Below, in pieces: positions 1 to 6,688 of a stretch of DNA of 9,911 nucleotides (its first letter is position 1; each line of letters opens with the position of its first letter). The notes beneath the pieces were generated by a model, which was given only the letters and a program-made list of their open reading frames with translations, was not told where the DNA came from and did not search any database. This DNA is from an uncultured Chromatiales bacterium (GTDB lineage Bacteria > Pseudomonadota > Gammaproteobacteria > Steroidobacterales > GCA-2729495): positions 1 to 9,911 of the forward strand of contig CAJXQV010000028.1 of the NCBI GenBank assembly GCA_913058165.1. Reading direction: 5' to 3'. A program made the position numbers and the translations under genes.

Positions 1-50
1 TACGAGATTGCCTCTTGTCTCGTGGGCTCGGAGATGTGTATAAGAGACAG
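1..50 (+). other. Untrimmed Nextera i7 adapter (sequencing artefact)
   Basis: This is library adapter, not genomic DNA. Bases 1-8 are the end of the P7 flow-cell sequence, 9-16 (TGCCTCTT) are an 8-base index (the form used for Nextera N711), 17-31 are the Nextera read-2 handle, and 32-50 are the 19-bp Tn5 mosaic end ending in AAGAGACAG. The same block appears inverted at the other end of the window. The biological sequence begins at 51. Confidence 0.98.
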
Positions 51-220
51 TAGCCATACCGGTCTGCGTTGGCGGCCAAGCATCTGTTAGCGCAGCAGCA
101 GCAATTAAACACAGCGGTGTTATTTTACTGGGCAATAACCCTTCCGCAGCGCTGCGTCAAATCACTGAATTAATGACCTCCCAAGCAAACCATAGGAAAC
201 CGGAGTCACCACAATCATGA
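51..220 (+). CDS. C-terminal fragment of a probable cobalamin-binding (LitR/CarH-like) protein
   Basis: An open frame enters from the adapter edge and runs in codons 53-220, giving 55 residues and a TGA stop. The start is lost. The peptide begins AIPVCVGGQAS, followed by a run of four alanines, then SGVILLGNNPSAALRQI and a polar tail. A strand ending in VGG, a helix, a strand such as GVILLG, and a final amphipathic helix is how B12-binding domains of MerR-type photoreceptor regulators usually end. That assignment is inference from a short fragment. It fits the context: as I recall, such regulators lie near this same oxidoreductase/DUF1365/CFA gene set in Pseudomonas and relatives. The stop overlaps the next start codon (ATGA, 217-220), so the two genes are probably translationally coupled. 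Alternatives are another Rossmann-like domain or the end of a different regulator. Confidence 0.5.
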
Positions 221-1491
221 AAATCGCAATTGTCGGGAGCGGCATATCCGGAACCTATGCGGCACACAAGCTGCATCCAGCCCACGACATCACAGTGTTT
301 GAAGCCGACTCACGCGCGGGTGGGCATACCAACACGGTCGACGCAGAAGCTGATGGTCACCGTTTCAGCATTGACACCGGCTTCATTGTCTTTAATGAAC
401 TGAACTACCCAAACTTTATTAGCATGCTGAACGAACTTGGCATTAAGTCCCAGCGCAGCGAGATGAGCTTCAGTTTTAAATGCGAACTTAGCGGCCTTGA
501 ATACAATGGGCGCTCGCTGGCGGCTTTGTTCGCGCAAAAACGCAACCTGCTGCGTCCCTCGTTCTACAAAATGATCCTCGACATCATGCGCTTCAACCGC
601 AACGCCGACGCACTGCTCAATACGCATGAGTCGGTATCGATGGGCGAGTATCTGGACAACAACAACTTCTCCGGCCCCATGGTCGAAGATTACCTGCTGC
701 CGATGGCCGGAGCTATATGGTCTTCAGAACCTGGCATGATGCGCAGGTTTCCTGCACGGCAGTTCGGCCGCTTCTTTATGAATCACGGCCTTATGCAAGT
801 TAAAGACCGCCCGCAATGGCGCACCATCAGCAACGGCTCACGCGAATACCTGAAAGCCGCATGCAAACCCTTCGCGGAGCGCATCCGGCTGAACACACCG
901 GTAGAGTGGATCCAGAGATTTAGCGATCACGTTTTGGTCAAAACGCCCGGAGCCGAACCGGAACGATTTGACCAAATCATTGTTGCTGCACACAGCGACC
1001 AGGCGCTCAAATTGCTGCGTGACCCAAGTCCTGCAGAAACAGAAGTTCTTGGCGCCATTCCTTACCAGCAAAATGACACTATTCTTCACACTGACACCCG
1101 GCTGATGCCGAAACGCCGCAAAGCCTGGGCTGCATGGAACTACCATCGCCCAGTCGAAGCAGTGTCGGACGTCAGTGTTACCTACAACCTCACAACGCTA
1201 CAAAACATTCCAACCGACACGCAGTTCCTGGTCACACTGAATGGCAGCAAAGCGATCGATCCCGATAAAATCATTCAGCGTATTAGCTATGAACATCCTG
1301 TATTTAATCTGGAGAGCATGGCGGCGCAACAGCGCTGGGCAGACATCAACGGAGTCCAGCGGACATGGTATTGTGGCGCTTACTGGGGCTACGGCTTTCA
1401 TGAGGATGGTGTAAACAGCGCCATCAGGGTTTTAACGGGCATGGAGACGCTGGACAGCAATGAAGAGCTGCATCTATCGCGGACTGGTTAA
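217..1491 (+). CDS. FAD-dependent amine-oxidase-like oxidoreductase (COG2907 type)
   Basis: A 424-residue flavoprotein. The N-terminal Rossmann fold is clear: GSGISG at residues 7-12, the ribose-binding acid E29, then the RAGGHTN motif at 33-39 typical of amine oxidases, protoporphyrinogen oxidases and phytoene desaturases. The C-terminal FAD-binding motif is WYCGAYWGYGFHEDG at 384-398, followed by a helix. There is no signal peptide, so it is cytoplasmic or membrane-associated. This subfamily sits in operons with DUF1365 and CFA-like methyltransferases, where it probably oxidises, desaturates or isomerises an acyl chain of a membrane phospholipid; the substrate is inferred. The start is supported by GGAG at 202-205 and by the ATGA overlap with the upstream fragment. 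Its 3' end overlaps the next gene by 32 bp. Length and motifs look intact. Confidence 0.9.
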   Translation: MKIAIVGSGISGTYAAHKLHPAHDITVFEADSRAGGHTNTVDAEADGHRFSIDTGFIVFNELNYPNFISMLNELGIKSQRSEMSFSFKCELSGLEYNGRSLAALFAQKRNLLRPSFYKMILDIMRFNRNADALLNTHESVSMGEYLDNNNFSGPMVEDYLLPMAGAIWSSEPGMMRRFPARQFGRFFMNHGLMQVKDRPQWRTISNGSREYLKAACKPFAERIRLNTPVEWIQRFSDHVLVKTPGAEPERFDQIIVAAHSDQALKLLRDPSPAETEVLGAIPYQQNDTILHTDTRLMPKRRKAWAAWNYHRPVEAVSDVSVTYNLTTLQNIPTDTQFLVTLNGSKAIDPDKIIQRISYEHPVFNLESMAAQQRWADINGVQRTWYCGAYWGYGFHEDGVNSAIRVLTGMETLDSNEELHLSRTG

Positions 1492-2221
1492 CCACCGCAG
1501 AACTACGCCGGTGAGTAACCGTTTCTCCTACTCAGTGTTCATGATGTATGTCGACCTCGAGGAAATTGAGTCATCCCTCGATAGCTTTATGCTGTGGTCT
1601 GCGCGCGGGCCTGCGCTGGCATGGTTAAAGCGCGAAGATCACTTAGGTGACCCCACTCAAAGTCTGGCCGATTCAGTCCGCGACCTGGTATTCGAAAAAA
1701 CCGGCGTAAAACCTGAAGGGTCTATAAGGCTGCTCACCAACTTCCGTTACTTCGGTTATTGTTTTAATCCCATCAGTGTCTTTTATTGCTTCGACAGTAA
1801 CGACAAACTTCAGGACATTGTTCTGGAGGTTTCCAATACGCCATGGGGAGAAAGACACTGCTATGTGCTCGGCGCGGCCGATAATACCGCAAGCAGCGGT
1901 TTTACCTTCTTGTTTGAGAAGCAGATGCATGTATCGCCTTTCATGGCCATGGACATGAGTTACAAAGCACGCCTGACCGAACCTGCTGACACACTGTATG
2001 TTGGCATGAACAATCAGCACAACGGTCGTAAAATCTTCGATGCGCAACTGTCGCTCAAGCGACTGCCGATCACATCGGCGAACCTGGCCAAAACCCTGCT
2101 TCGTGATCCAGCCGTTACGCTGCGGGTAACGACACTCATACACTGGCAGGCACTCAAGCTATGGATTAAACGCGTGCCTTTAGTGGCCCATCCGGAAAAA
2201 CAGGGCGCCAAAGGCGGCTAA
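1460..2221 (+). CDS. DUF1365 family protein
   Basis: A 253-residue member of the DUF1365 family. The start at 1460 gives the family's usual opening (IYRGLVNHRR at residues 5-14, then RFSYSVFMMYVDL at 21-33), so the 32-bp overlap with the preceding gene is credible and suggests translational coupling. Other hallmarks are LLTNFRYFGYCFNPISVFYC (91-110), EVSNTPWGERHCYVL (123-137), MHVSPFMAMDMSY (156-168) and HWQALKLW near residue 228. The biochemical role of the family is not settled. Its constant pairing with an FAD oxidoreductase and a CFA-like methyltransferase points to modification of membrane fatty acids, perhaps as a lipid-binding or accessory factor. No signal peptide or transmembrane helix is obvious. 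Confidence 0.92.
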   Translation: MKSCIYRGLVNHRRTTPVSNRFSYSVFMMYVDLEEIESSLDSFMLWSARGPALAWLKREDHLGDPTQSLADSVRDLVFEKTGVKPEGSIRLLTNFRYFGYCFNPISVFYCFDSNDKLQDIVLEVSNTPWGERHCYVLGAADNTASSGFTFLFEKQMHVSPFMAMDMSYKARLTEPADTLYVGMNNQHNGRKIFDAQLSLKRLPITSANLAKTLLRDPAVTLRVTTLIHWQALKLWIKRVPLVAHPEKQGAKGG

Positions 2222-2306
2222 TCTATGCAGAACTCAACGAACAACATCGCAGATAATAAAAACTTGGCATAAGTGCAGAAGCCCGCTAAATAAGGCACCA
2301 TGAATC

Positions 2307-3581
2307 ATGAACAATAGTGATACAACCGGACAAATAGGCAAACCAGACATCGATGCGAATGCGCATCAGCAACTGACTGTCGCGCAGCTTGGTTTTCGCA
2401 AGGGTATTATCAAACTGCTCGAAAACCTCGAAGACGCACATCTGGTCATTACTGATCCGCTGGGCACTGCCAGCTTTGGCGACCCGGGCAGCGATCTTCA
2501 TGTGTCGTTGCAAATCCTAGATGCATCAACTTACACCGATCTTGCGGCCGGTGGCGCCGTTGCAGCAGCTGAATCCTACATTCAGGGCAAATGGACAACC
2601 TCCGATCTAACGGGCTTCCTGCGGGTGTTTGTCCGCAATCGAAAGATCATGCTCTCACTTGATGGAGGACTGACTAACCTGCTGAAACCGCTGCGTCGGC
2701 TACTGCATTGGACGCGACGCAATTCGATAAAAACCAGCAAGAAGAATATTCTTGCACACTATGATTTGGGCGAAGACCTGTTCAAAACATTTTTAGATCC
2801 GACGCTTACTTATTCATCGACAGTCTATGAGCATAGCAATTCAACGCTGGAAGAATCCGCTCTCTACAAGCTCGAATTGATTTGCCAGAAACTGCAACTC
2901 ACCCCCGACGATCATGTGGTAGAAATCGGGACAGGCTGGGGTGGTTTTGCCATCTACGCCGCAAAAAATTATGGCTGCAGGGTCACCACCACCACAATCT
3001 CATCCAATCAGCATACCGTTACCGCAAGACTCATCCGCGAGGCCGGGCTCGAAGACAAAATCACACTGCTCGACAAAGACTATCGGCTGGTCGAAGGCAG
3101 TTACGACAAACTCGTCTCTGTAGAGATGATTGAAGCCGTCGGGCTCGCCTACCTCAACACCTTTTTCGGCAAGTGCAGCAGTTTATTGAAGCCTGATGGA
3201 CGGATGCTGCTCCAATCCATCACTATCGCAGACCGACACCATGAACGGGCCGCCCGCTCCGTCGACTTTATTCAAAAGTATATTTTTCCCGGCGGCGCAT
3301 TGCCATCGATGGGTGCCATCATGAATTCTGTGTCCGGCGAAACCGATCTGCAAGTTACCGGCCTTCATGACATTGGATTGCACTACGCCCATACCCTCAA
3401 AGATTGGCGCGGCCGATTTTTTGAACAACTGCCGCAGGTCCGCCAGCTGGGTTACCCGGATGAATTCATACGTATGTGGGACTATTACCTATGCTATTGC
3501 GAGAGCGGGTTTCTGGAGCGCTCCATCAGCACAATGCAACTGGTCTTCGATAAGCCCGAGTGTCGCCTAAGCCTTCCCTGA
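2307..3581 (+). CDS. CFA-synthase-like SAM-dependent fatty-acyl methyltransferase
   Basis: A 424-residue member of the cyclopropane-fatty-acyl-phospholipid synthase family, which transfers a methyl or methylene group from S-adenosylmethionine to unsaturated acyl chains in membrane phospholipids. An N-terminal substrate-handling domain (about 1-140) precedes HYDLGEDLF (151-159), the SAM-binding loop VVEIGTGWGG (204-213) and YIFPGG (325-330). Compared from memory with E. coli Cfa, the catalytic Glu (E276) and Tyr (Y360) are kept, but the Cys and His that help hold bicarbonate appear replaced by S171 (TYSSTVYE) and Q303 (LLQSITI). This is common in the DUF1365-linked subfamily, so the product may be a methylated or furan-type fatty acid rather than a cyclopropane. 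The gene follows DUF1365 by 85 bp, with TAAGG at 2291-2295 as a modest ribosome site. A five-codon ORF at 2300 just before the start looks incidental. Confidence 0.9.
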   Translation: MNNSDTTGQIGKPDIDANAHQQLTVAQLGFRKGIIKLLENLEDAHLVITDPLGTASFGDPGSDLHVSLQILDASTYTDLAAGGAVAAAESYIQGKWTTSDLTGFLRVFVRNRKIMLSLDGGLTNLLKPLRRLLHWTRRNSIKTSKKNILAHYDLGEDLFKTFLDPTLTYSSTVYEHSNSTLEESALYKLELICQKLQLTPDDHVVEIGTGWGGFAIYAAKNYGCRVTTTTISSNQHTVTARLIREAGLEDKITLLDKDYRLVEGSYDKLVSVEMIEAVGLAYLNTFFGKCSSLLKPDGRMLLQSITIADRHHERAARSVDFIQKYIFPGGALPSMGAIMNSVSGETDLQVTGLHDIGLHYAHTLKDWRGRFFEQLPQVRQLGYPDEFIRMWDYYLCYCESGFLERSISTMQLVFDKPECRLSLP

Positions 3582-3622
3582 AGCAGAACGCCTGCAGAAG
3601 AAGCCCCCAGTACGCGAGTGCT

Positions 3623-3651
3623 GTGATAAAAAATGAAATTACGTATATAAG
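3623..3651 (+). promoter_or_regulatory. Candidate sigma-70-type promoter before the dioxygenase gene
   Basis: GTGATA (3623-3628, 4 of 6 to the -35 consensus) and TATAAG (3646-3651, 5 of 6 to the -10) are separated by 17 bp in an AT-rich stretch of the 91-bp gap between the methyltransferase and dioxygenase genes. It would start transcription about 15 bp before the ATG at 3673. No terminator-like hairpin is visible in this gap, so read-through from the lipid operon is also possible. Confidence 0.3.
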
Positions 3652-3672
3652 CTCACACTGACGGACTTAACC

Positions 3673-4560
3673 ATGGCAGAACTGGCAACCAAACACGCGC
3701 CTATCGGCGCCACCGCGTACACCCACTTTGAAGCGACTCCGCAAACAGGCTCGTTTGCCGCGCAGATTAACGGCATTCAGCTGGCCGATGCGATTAACAA
3801 CGATGATCTCTTCAATGACATCTACGCCGCGTGGCTGAAGTATCAAGTGCTGTTTTTTCGGGATCAAAAACTGAGCCCCGAACAACAACTGCTGCTGGGT
3901 GCCCGTTTTGGCGAGATCCAAAAACAGGGGTATGCACCAAGCCTCGAAGGATACGAGGGGGTTTGGGCACAGGAGTATCCACAACTCTATAGCGGCCTGG
4001 TAACCGACATCGACTGGCATGCTGATAGCTCCTTCCGTGCCAAACCCACTCGTGGGTCTCTGCTCCTGGCATTGGATGTCCCCGATGGCGCCGGCGACAC
4101 AGTCTGGGCTGACATGTGTGCGGCTTACAATAATCTCGCGCCCGCATGGCAAAACTTTGTTGGCGAACTTTCCGCCGTTCATGACAATATGCAGCGCAAC
4201 CTGCAAAAAGTGCTGGACCAAATGGAGCCAGAACAATACAAACAGGTGCGCCAATACCTGCCACCAAACGAGCATCCGGTAGTCTGCACACACCCCGAGA
4301 CAGGGCGTAAGTTTCTATTTGTGTCCGAGCTCATGACCCGCGAAATTACCGGAATGAACCGCAACGAGAGTCGGGCTGTACTCGACTTTCTCTTTGCACA
4401 CCAAACGCGTCCGGAGTATCAATGTCGCTTTCAGTGGGAACCCGGTTCCGTGGCATTGTGGGATAACTTCTCAACGCTGCATCGGGGCATATTTGACTTT
4501 GGCCAATCACACCGTCTAATGCACCGGGTGTCGTTCAATACCCCGTGGACGCCCGCCTGA
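3673..4560 (+). CDS. TauD/TfdA-family Fe(II)/2-oxoglutarate-dependent dioxygenase
   Basis: A 295-residue cytoplasmic non-haem iron oxygenase of about the size usual for the family. These enzymes couple decarboxylation of 2-oxoglutarate to hydroxylation of a substrate, often releasing sulfite, an aldehyde or a hydroxylated acid. The facial triad is visible: H116 and D118 in DWHADSSF, and distal H270 in LWDNFSTLHRG. T143 and R281 sit where TauD positions its 2-oxoglutarate contacts, and R285 corresponds to the TauD arginine that holds an acidic substrate. The substrate cannot be named from sequence. Spacing of 91 bp from the lipid operon leaves open whether it belongs to that pathway or stands alone. 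The Shine-Dalgarno is weak (ACGGA at 3661-3665). A long antisense frame across it is a shadow. Confidence 0.92.
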   Translation: MAELATKHAPIGATAYTHFEATPQTGSFAAQINGIQLADAINNDDLFNDIYAAWLKYQVLFFRDQKLSPEQQLLLGARFGEIQKQGYAPSLEGYEGVWAQEYPQLYSGLVTDIDWHADSSFRAKPTRGSLLLALDVPDGAGDTVWADMCAAYNNLAPAWQNFVGELSAVHDNMQRNLQKVLDQMEPEQYKQVRQYLPPNEHPVVCTHPETGRKFLFVSELMTREITGMNRNESRAVLDFLFAHQTRPEYQCRFQWEPGSVALWDNFSTLHRGIFDFGQSHRLMHRVSFNTPWTPA

Positions 4561-4607
4561 TAAAGCGCCGGGCACCAACCGCAGAGCACTAAAACCACCA
4601 TTCTCTT

Positions 4608-4634
4608 AAGCGGGCGCAATCACGCGACCCGCTT
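4608..4634. other. Stem-loop after the dioxygenase gene, no T-tract
   Basis: AAGCGGG (4608-4614) pairs perfectly with CCCGCTT (4628-4634), and an inner CGC/GCG pair extends the stem with one bulged base. It lies 48 bp past the dioxygenase stop. Neither strand has a run of T after it, so it is a poor intrinsic terminator. It may slow polymerase, protect the mRNA 3' end, or be incidental. Confidence 0.4.
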
Positions 4635-4660
4635 GCTGCAGCTGCCCATTATTCTGTTAT

Positions 4661-4683
4661 TATGTCATCAGTGGTTTGACATA
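4661..4683. promoter_or_regulatory. Operator-like palindrome upstream of the cytochrome c gene
   Basis: TATGTCA (4661-4667) and TGACATA (4677-4683) form a perfect 7-bp inverted repeat with a 9-bp spacer. The right arm overlaps TTGACA (4676-4681), a perfect match to the -35 consensus, although no good -10 hexamer follows at 16-18 bp. The site lies 110 bp before the cytochrome start in an otherwise empty gap. The geometry suits a dimeric regulator, but no regulator can be named. Confidence 0.35.
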
Positions 4684-4793
4684 TTTAACAAGAGCTTGCG
4701 TAAAACCAACGGCTTCAAGTCATCCCGCTCCTAACGTTACGTCAACACAACAATAATAAGTAAGACCAGACAAGTGCGCCAACGGATGTCAAA

Positions 4794-5489
4794 ATGCGGT
4801 CAGGCTTAAAACTCATACTACTGATTTGTTGCGCGCTGCCGCTGCATGCGGAAACACCCGATGGCAATCCCTCAGCATCGGAGCGCATCCAGCTTGCAAC
4901 CCTCAGCAAACCGCCTGGTCCGTCAGCAGCCGACACCAATTTGAACACTCAACCCAACACCTCATCGGCAAACGGTGAACAACTGTTTGCAGAAAACTGT
5001 GCTAGCTGCCATGGCAGCGGCATAAAAGGCGTTCCAGATCTTGCCAGTGGCGTTAGCCAATACGGTAATTCGGATGAACTCTTGCGGGCCTCCATCGCTA
5101 ACGGGCGCTCAGGCCTGATGCCATCTTTCGGCGTTCCACTGGGCGATAACGGGCTTGAGCAGGTACTTAATTACGTGCTCAGTTTCTCCGGCCGCTCACC
5201 TGTCGATGAGTTGAACCTGCAAGCTGGCGCACAACAGTTCGATATGTTTTGCGCATCGTGTCATGGTGACAACGGCACCGGCACCTCCACCATCGGCGCC
5301 CCTGATCTCACTGACAGCTACTGGCTTCATGGGGGCAATACAGATGACATCCGCAGTGTTATTCGCGATGGTCGCGCGGCAAACATGCCCGCTCACAGCG
5401 AACGACTTAGCGCCGAAAATATCGATACATTGGTCGAATACACTAAAGGCCTCAGTAGGAACATCACGCTCGCCGAAGCTCCTCAGTAG
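4794..5489 (+). CDS. Exported diheme cytochrome c, CcoP C-terminal-like
   Basis: A 231-residue periplasmic electron carrier with two cytochrome c domains. Residues 1-19 form a Sec signal peptide (basic start, hydrophobic core, probable cut after LHA), and no further membrane helix is seen. After a low-complexity linker rich in Ser, Pro, Asn and Thr (about 20-60), domain 1 has CASCH at 69-73 with M109 as probable axial ligand, and domain 2 has CASCH at 153-157 with M198. GAPDLTDSYWLHGG (168-181) closely resembles the matching segment of CcoP, the diheme subunit of cbb3 oxidase, but the CcoP membrane anchor and the other oxidase subunits are absent. It probably shuttles electrons in the periplasm for an unidentified partner. 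A secreted DUF1566 gene follows 64 bp downstream, probably co-transcribed. The start has only a weak ribosome site; the signal peptide supports it. Confidence 0.92.
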   Translation: MRSGLKLILLICCALPLHAETPDGNPSASERIQLATLSKPPGPSAADTNLNTQPNTSSANGEQLFAENCASCHGSGIKGVPDLASGVSQYGNSDELLRASIANGRSGLMPSFGVPLGDNGLEQVLNYVLSFSGRSPVDELNLQAGAQQFDMFCASCHGDNGTGTSTIGAPDLTDSYWLHGGNTDDIRSVIRDGRAANMPAHSERLSAENIDTLVEYTKGLSRNITLAEAPQ

Positions 5490-5542
5490 AGCTAACTTCA
5501 CCCATTAAAACCAACCCGGATGCGCACACTCATTGCGCTGAC

Positions 5543-5548
5543 AGGAGG
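5543..5548 (+). promoter_or_regulatory. Strong Shine-Dalgarno setting a TTG start
   Basis: AGGAGG lies 5 nt before TTG at 5554, whose frame opens directly into a signal peptide. No other in-frame start fits. The site also lies inside a short out-of-frame ORF that begins with ATG at 5520, which therefore is unlikely to be the real start. Confidence 0.75.
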
Positions 5549-5553
5549 CTCAA

Positions 5554-6618
5554 TTGCGTCACTGTATTCTTATTTCCCTCCTCAGCGGCCTTGCGATCAA
5601 CGCCTATGCTGCCGAACCCAGTGGTTACAGCATAGTCTGCGATCCCGACAGCAGTCTGTGCTGGCAAGATCCGCAAAAGGATGCCTATAGACCTGATGTC
5701 AAAGGCCTGAATGCGGCGCAGGCAGCGCAATACTGCGATGAACTGGTGCTCGGCAACCACAGCGACTGGCGACTGCCAAACACCGATGAATTGCGAAACC
5801 TTATCGATGGGCATCCGGCAACAGAGCCCGAAGGTATGTGCCAACTCAGTGTTGGTGGCGTGCAGAATGAACCTTTATATCGTGCCTGCCAGGGTGCCGC
5901 GTCGTTTAAAGGCCCCGGTGACAAGGGTTGCTACTTGAGGCCTTGGCTAAGCGGAACCTGCGACCGCCCGGACCCACCCAAAGGGGCTCAATATCTTGAA
6001 ACCTGGGCATCAAATCGCCCATCCGATACACCGGTTGGCTGGGTGGGTTACGTGTCATTCGATATGGCCAGTCTGGGCTACAACCATGAAGCCAGTTATG
6101 GCGATGTGCGCTGCGTGCGTGAAGGCGTCGACCCCATAGCTGAGCTCATGCAACCCGAAAACAACTTTGTTCCGACAGCTATCGCTGTTGCTGAAACCGG
6201 TCCCTGTGATATTGCCGATAAGGTGGAGCTCAAAATCATTGTGCCAGACGAGCTGTCGGCAACACCAAATCGACTCATGGCATTTTTTTACAACGATGAA
6301 AAATGGCAGTTCCCACCTGCCGGTCCACCGGATGGCGGCACCGATGAGAATGTGGTGCTAGAGCCCATTTTAGACGAGGAAAATGCCTACACCATGACAC
6401 TGCCTGCCTGCACCTACTACCGCGAACGGGTACTCAGTGGAAACTACCGCATCTACATCCAACTTCTCAGTGAAAAACGTATTCCGCCAATGGCCGGGGC
6501 CGGTGATTACTTTTGGGGGAGCAACACTGAGCTGTTCACGCTGCCCTTCGATGGTGAAAGTCATGACAACCAAATCATTAGTCGCGAGGTCACACTCTGG
6601 CCGGTAGTTAGGCAATAG
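5554..6618 (+). CDS. Secreted cysteine-rich DUF1566 (Lcl C-terminal-like) protein
   Basis: A 354-residue exported protein starting at TTG. Residues 1-19 are a signal peptide ending AYA, with the mature protein beginning about A20. A DUF1566 domain spans about 24-190: LCWQD (35-39), AAQYCDEL (57-64), SDWRLPNTDEL (70-80) and a final YGDVRCVRE, all typical of this C-type-lectin-like fold found in bacterial surface or periplasmic proteins. The rest (about 200-354) is a probably beta-rich domain I do not recognise. The mature chain has ten cysteines (eight in DUF1566, at 29, 36, 61, 96, 112, 126, 136 and 187; two in the C-terminal part, at 218 and 286), suggesting disulfides outside the cytoplasm. 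It sits 64 bp after the diheme cytochrome gene and ends at a strong terminator, so the two probably form an operon. The ligand and role are unknown. Confidence 0.85.
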   Translation: MRHCILISLLSGLAINAYAAEPSGYSIVCDPDSSLCWQDPQKDAYRPDVKGLNAAQAAQYCDELVLGNHSDWRLPNTDELRNLIDGHPATEPEGMCQLSVGGVQNEPLYRACQGAASFKGPGDKGCYLRPWLSGTCDRPDPPKGAQYLETWASNRPSDTPVGWVGYVSFDMASLGYNHEASYGDVRCVREGVDPIAELMQPENNFVPTAIAVAETGPCDIADKVELKIIVPDELSATPNRLMAFFYNDEKWQFPPAGPPDGGTDENVVLEPILDEENAYTMTLPACTYYRERVLSGNYRIYIQLLSEKRIPPMAGAGDYFWGSNTELFTLPFDGESHDNQIISREVTLWPVVRQ

Positions 6619-6640
6619 ACTAACGGCAGAAGCCAGGCAT

Positions 6641-6673
6641 AAAAAAGGCCGCGCAATGCGCGGCCTTTCTTTT
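6641..6673. terminator. Bidirectional intrinsic terminator between convergent genes
   Basis: An 11-bp perfect stem (6644-6654 with 6658-6668) closes a 3-nt AAT loop. The + strand copy is followed by TTTCTTTT. The A-run at 6641-6646 gives the T-tract on the minus strand. It can thus end both the DUF1566 gene (stop at 6618) and the MFS gene (stop at 6689). The 19-nt core GGCCGCGCAATGCGCGGCC recurs at 9655-9673. Confidence 0.92.
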
Positions 6674-6688
6674 CAAGCGATTTATACC

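Noticed and set aside
92..103. Four tandem GCA units as a repeat
   Set aside because: They are four alanine codons inside the upstream coding fragment and too few to matter.
1673..2143. A 156-codon minus-strand frame opposite DUF1365
   Set aside because: It is a shadow of a well-supported gene and shows no protein family features.
2300..2317. Five-codon ORF overlapping the methyltransferase start as a leader peptide
   Set aside because: It is too short, has no separate ribosome site and no attenuator hairpins follow it.
3667..4293. A 208-codon minus-strand frame opposite the dioxygenase
   Set aside because: It has no recognisable domain, and the opposite strand has all catalytic residues of a known family.
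4608..4634. The hairpin after the dioxygenase as an intrinsic terminator
   Set aside because: No T-tract follows on either strand, so it is recorded only as a stem-loop.
4676..4706. A full sigma-70 promoter built on TTGACA
   Set aside because: No hexamer close to TATAAT lies 16-18 bp downstream; the best, TAAAAC, is at 19 bp. Only the palindrome is reported.
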